Assembly (NCBI RefSeq): GCF_002798015.1
Contig: NZ_PGTZ01000008.1
Span: 356,572 to 420,571, forward strand
Length of the DNA stretch: 64,000 nucleotides
Direction of reading: 5' to 3'
From: Luteimicrobium subarcticum
GTDB taxonomy: Bacteria; Actinomycetota; Actinomycetes; Actinomycetales; Cellulomonadaceae
A program made the position numbers and the translations under genes. The notes below the pieces were generated by a model. That model saw only the letters and a list, made by a program, of their open reading frames with translations, was not told where the DNA came from and did no database searches. Position 1 is the stretch's first letter, and every line of letters begins with the position of its first letter. Positions 62,471-64,000 of this stretch are shown here, in pieces.

Positions 62471-63904
62471 ATGCACAAAATCCAGTGCCCCCACTGCAAC
62501 AAGGCCTTCACCGTTGACGAGGCGGGTTACGCCCAGATCGTCAGCCAGGTGCGGAACGAGGAGTTCCAGCGCGACGTCCACGACCGTCTTGCTGCCGCCG
62601 AGAAAGAGAAGGACGCCGCGATCAAGCTCGCCATCACTCAGACGGAACGGGCCGCCGAGGCGAAGGAGGCCGCGCTCTCCGCCGAGGTTGCCCAGCTCCA
62701 GGCGTCTGTCGACGCTGCAGCGACCGAGAAGGCGCTCGCGGTCACACAGGCGCTCTCCGAGGTCGAGCGGGATCGCGACCGCCTGACGAGCGACCTTGCC
62801 GAGGCTAAGAAGGACGTCGCAGCCGCCGTCGAGTTGGCGAACGCGAAGGCGGCGAGCGAGCTCGCGCAGGCGCAGGCGACCAAGGACGCGGAGATCGCGG
62901 ACCTCAAGGCCCGTCTCGGCAAGGCCGACGTTGAGCAGCAGCTCGCGCTGACGGCTGCGGTCGCCGTCGTGGAGAAGGAGCGCGACAAGCTTCAGGCCGA
63001 CCTTGAGTCGAAGTCGACGGAGATCGTGCTCGCCGAGAAGTCCCTCAAGGAGCGGTACGAGACGCAGCTCAAGGACCGCGAGGACGAGATCGTGCGGCTG
63101 AAGGACCTGAAGGCGAAGCTGTCCACGAAGATGGTCGGCGAGACGCTTGAGCAGCACTGCGAGAACTCGTTCAATGGGCTGCGCGCGGCGGCGTTCCCGC
63201 GGGCGTACTTCGAGAAGGATAACGACGCGTCGTCCGGTACCAAGGGTGACTTCGTCTTCCGTGACTACGACGAGTCGGGCACCGAGATCGTCTCGATCAT
63301 GTTCGAGATGAAGAACGAGTCCGACACAACGGCGACCAAGCACAAGAACGAGGACTTCCTTGCCAAGCTGGACAAGGACCGTCGGGAGAAGGGTTGCGAG
63401 TACGCCGTGCTTGTCTCGCTCCTCGAGGCCGACAGCGACCTCTACAACACCGGAATCGTCGACGTGTCGCACCGGCACGAGAAGATGTTCGTCATCCGGC
63501 CGCAGTTCTTCCTGACGCTCATCGCCCTGCTCCGGAACGCCTCGCTCGATGCACTGGCCTACAAGCGTGAGCTGGAAGCCGTCCGGCAGCAGAACATCGA
63601 CGTGACGAACTTCGAGGCACAGCTCACGGAGTTCAAGGACAAGTTCGGGCGCAACTGGCGGCTCGCTTCCGACGGGTTCGACGAAGCGATCCACCGCATC
63701 GACGAGGCCATCAAGGACCTGGAGAAGACCAAGCAGGCTCTGTACAAGGCGGCCAACAACCTGCGCCTCGCGAACGACAAGGCCGAGGACCTCACGATCA
63801 AGCGCCTCACCCGTGGCAACCCGACGATGGCGGCGAGGTTCGCTGAGCTCGAGGCGGGTAAGGGTGCGGCCTCGAGCGCGGACGACGAGACCGACGCGGC
63901 TTAG
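62471..63904 (+). CDS. DUF2130 protein: zinc ribbon, coiled coil, nuclease-like core
   Basis: In this 477-residue protein, 'CPHCNKAF' (residues 6-13) starts a zinc ribbon. Residues about 30-220 form a long charged coiled coil. The C-terminal domain has '[20 protein letters not shown]' then 'SIMFEMKNE', a D...ExK pattern seen in restriction-endonuclease-like folds, and '[20 protein letters not shown]', typical of DUF2130. The GAAAGGAAG site precedes the ATG. Function is unknown. It borders the BREX system and ends where an IS481-type transposase end begins on the opposite strand. Confidence 0.85.
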   Translation: MHKIQCPHCNKAFTVDEAGYAQIVSQVRNEEFQRDVHDRLAAAEKEKDAAIKLAITQTERAAEAKEAALSAEVAQLQASVDAAATEKALAVTQALSEVERDRDRLTSDLAEAKKDVAAAVELANAKAASELAQAQATKDAEIADLKARLGKADVEQQLALTAAVAVVEKERDKLQADLESKSTEIVLAEKSLKERYETQLKDREDEIVRLKDLKAKLSTKMVGETLEQHCENSFNGLRAAAFPRAYFEKDNDASSGTKGDFVFRDYDESGTEIVSIMFEMKNESDTTATKHKNEDFLAKLDKDRREKGCEYAVLVSLLEADSDLYNTGIVDVSHRHEKMFVIRPQFFLTLIALLRNASLDALAYKRELEAVRQQNIDVTNFEAQLTEFKDKFGRNWRLASDGFDEAIHRIDEAIKDLEKTKQALYKAANNLRLANDKAEDLTIKRLTRGNPTMAARFAELEAGKGAASSADDETDAA

Positions 63905-64000
63905 GTGTTCTGGCTCATGACGTTGGTGACGTGGCGGCGTAGTCGTGAGGCTGGGGGTCTGTCACTGGCGGCGGTATGGGCTCGATGGTAGTTGTAGTGG
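63901..64000 (-). mobile_element. 3' end of an IS481-like transposase gene (partial)
   Basis: The minus strand encodes 33 codons in from the window edge: 'HYNYHRAHTAASDRPPASRL' followed by '[12 protein letters not shown]' and TAA. The 'YNYHRAHTA...PPASR' pattern is the C-terminal end of IS481/IS3-type DDE transposases. Its stop overlaps the DUF2130 stop tail to tail. An insertion element therefore bounds the defence island on the right. Confidence 0.7.

Noticed and set aside
1..64000. CRISPR array
   Set aside because: No regularly spaced short repeats are present; the only tandem repeats are the 9-bp and 12-bp coding repeats listed.

Overview
The window reads as a high-GC actinobacterial chromosome. 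The genes are GC-rich with strong third-position G/C, use GTG starts often, and overlap by ATGA or GTGA. Polymorphic toxins with a T7SS-type N-terminus and an actinobacterial-style McrBC/BREX island fit Cellulomonas-like or related Micrococcales. That placement is inference; there is no rRNA or marker gene to confirm it.

Region 1 (1-9049) is one rightward operon: Asp/Glu (hydantoin) racemase-like protein, amidohydrolase, polysaccharide-deacetylase/allantoinase-like protein, a complete peptide-type ABC importer (fused two-domain ATPase, two permeases, lipoprotein binding protein) and a GntR/FCD regulator. It looks like uptake and ring-opening of a cyclic amide (hydantoin or purine-like) compound. 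It is followed by a 5'-truncated chloroperoxidase-type hydrolase (9054-9785), an FtsX-type ABC exporter pair (9839-11692), and an S41 peptidase divergent from an ArsR-like regulator with an inverted repeat between them.

Region 2 (13233-26745) holds two leftward polymorphic-toxin loci (A: 17002 to 13233; B: 26745 to 23271). Each has one full-length toxin with a T7SS-type signal region, a hydrophobic middle, a pretoxin Hint domain and an unrelated C-terminal tip. Each toxin stop codon overlaps the start of its putative immunity gene. Both loci trail displaced toxin ends, immunity paralogues and decayed duplicates. Between them lie housekeeping or hypothetical genes (LLM oxidoreductase, a HAD-nucleotidase/HD fusion, small proteins) and two gene remnants.

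Region 3 (26835-64000) is a defence island: a DUF6361 remnant, McrB-McrC, a PD-(D/E)XK-like protein, a large SF1 helicase with an N-terminal zinc finger, a ~2,080-residue DUF4011/DUF3320 helicase-nuclease with a 5' frameshift, an unknown 756-residue protein, a type 1 BREX operon on the minus strand (brxA-brxB-brxC-pglX-pglZ-brxL plus a Ser/Thr kinase), a divergent FHA-like protein, a DUF2130 protein, and the end of an IS481-type transposase.

The most striking finding is that pglX is split. The methyltransferase and specificity part (56600-54009) is separated from its C-terminal part (51416-50376) by a tyrosine recombinase gene and an inverted, promoterless second pglX specificity cassette. 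The two pglX copies share a 143-bp inverted repeat (138/143 identical) and a 37-bp perfect inverted repeat. This is the layout expected for DNA-inversion switching of BREX methylation specificity. A protein kinase at the 3' end of the operon and an FHA-like putative regulator at the 5' end suggest phospho-signalling control.
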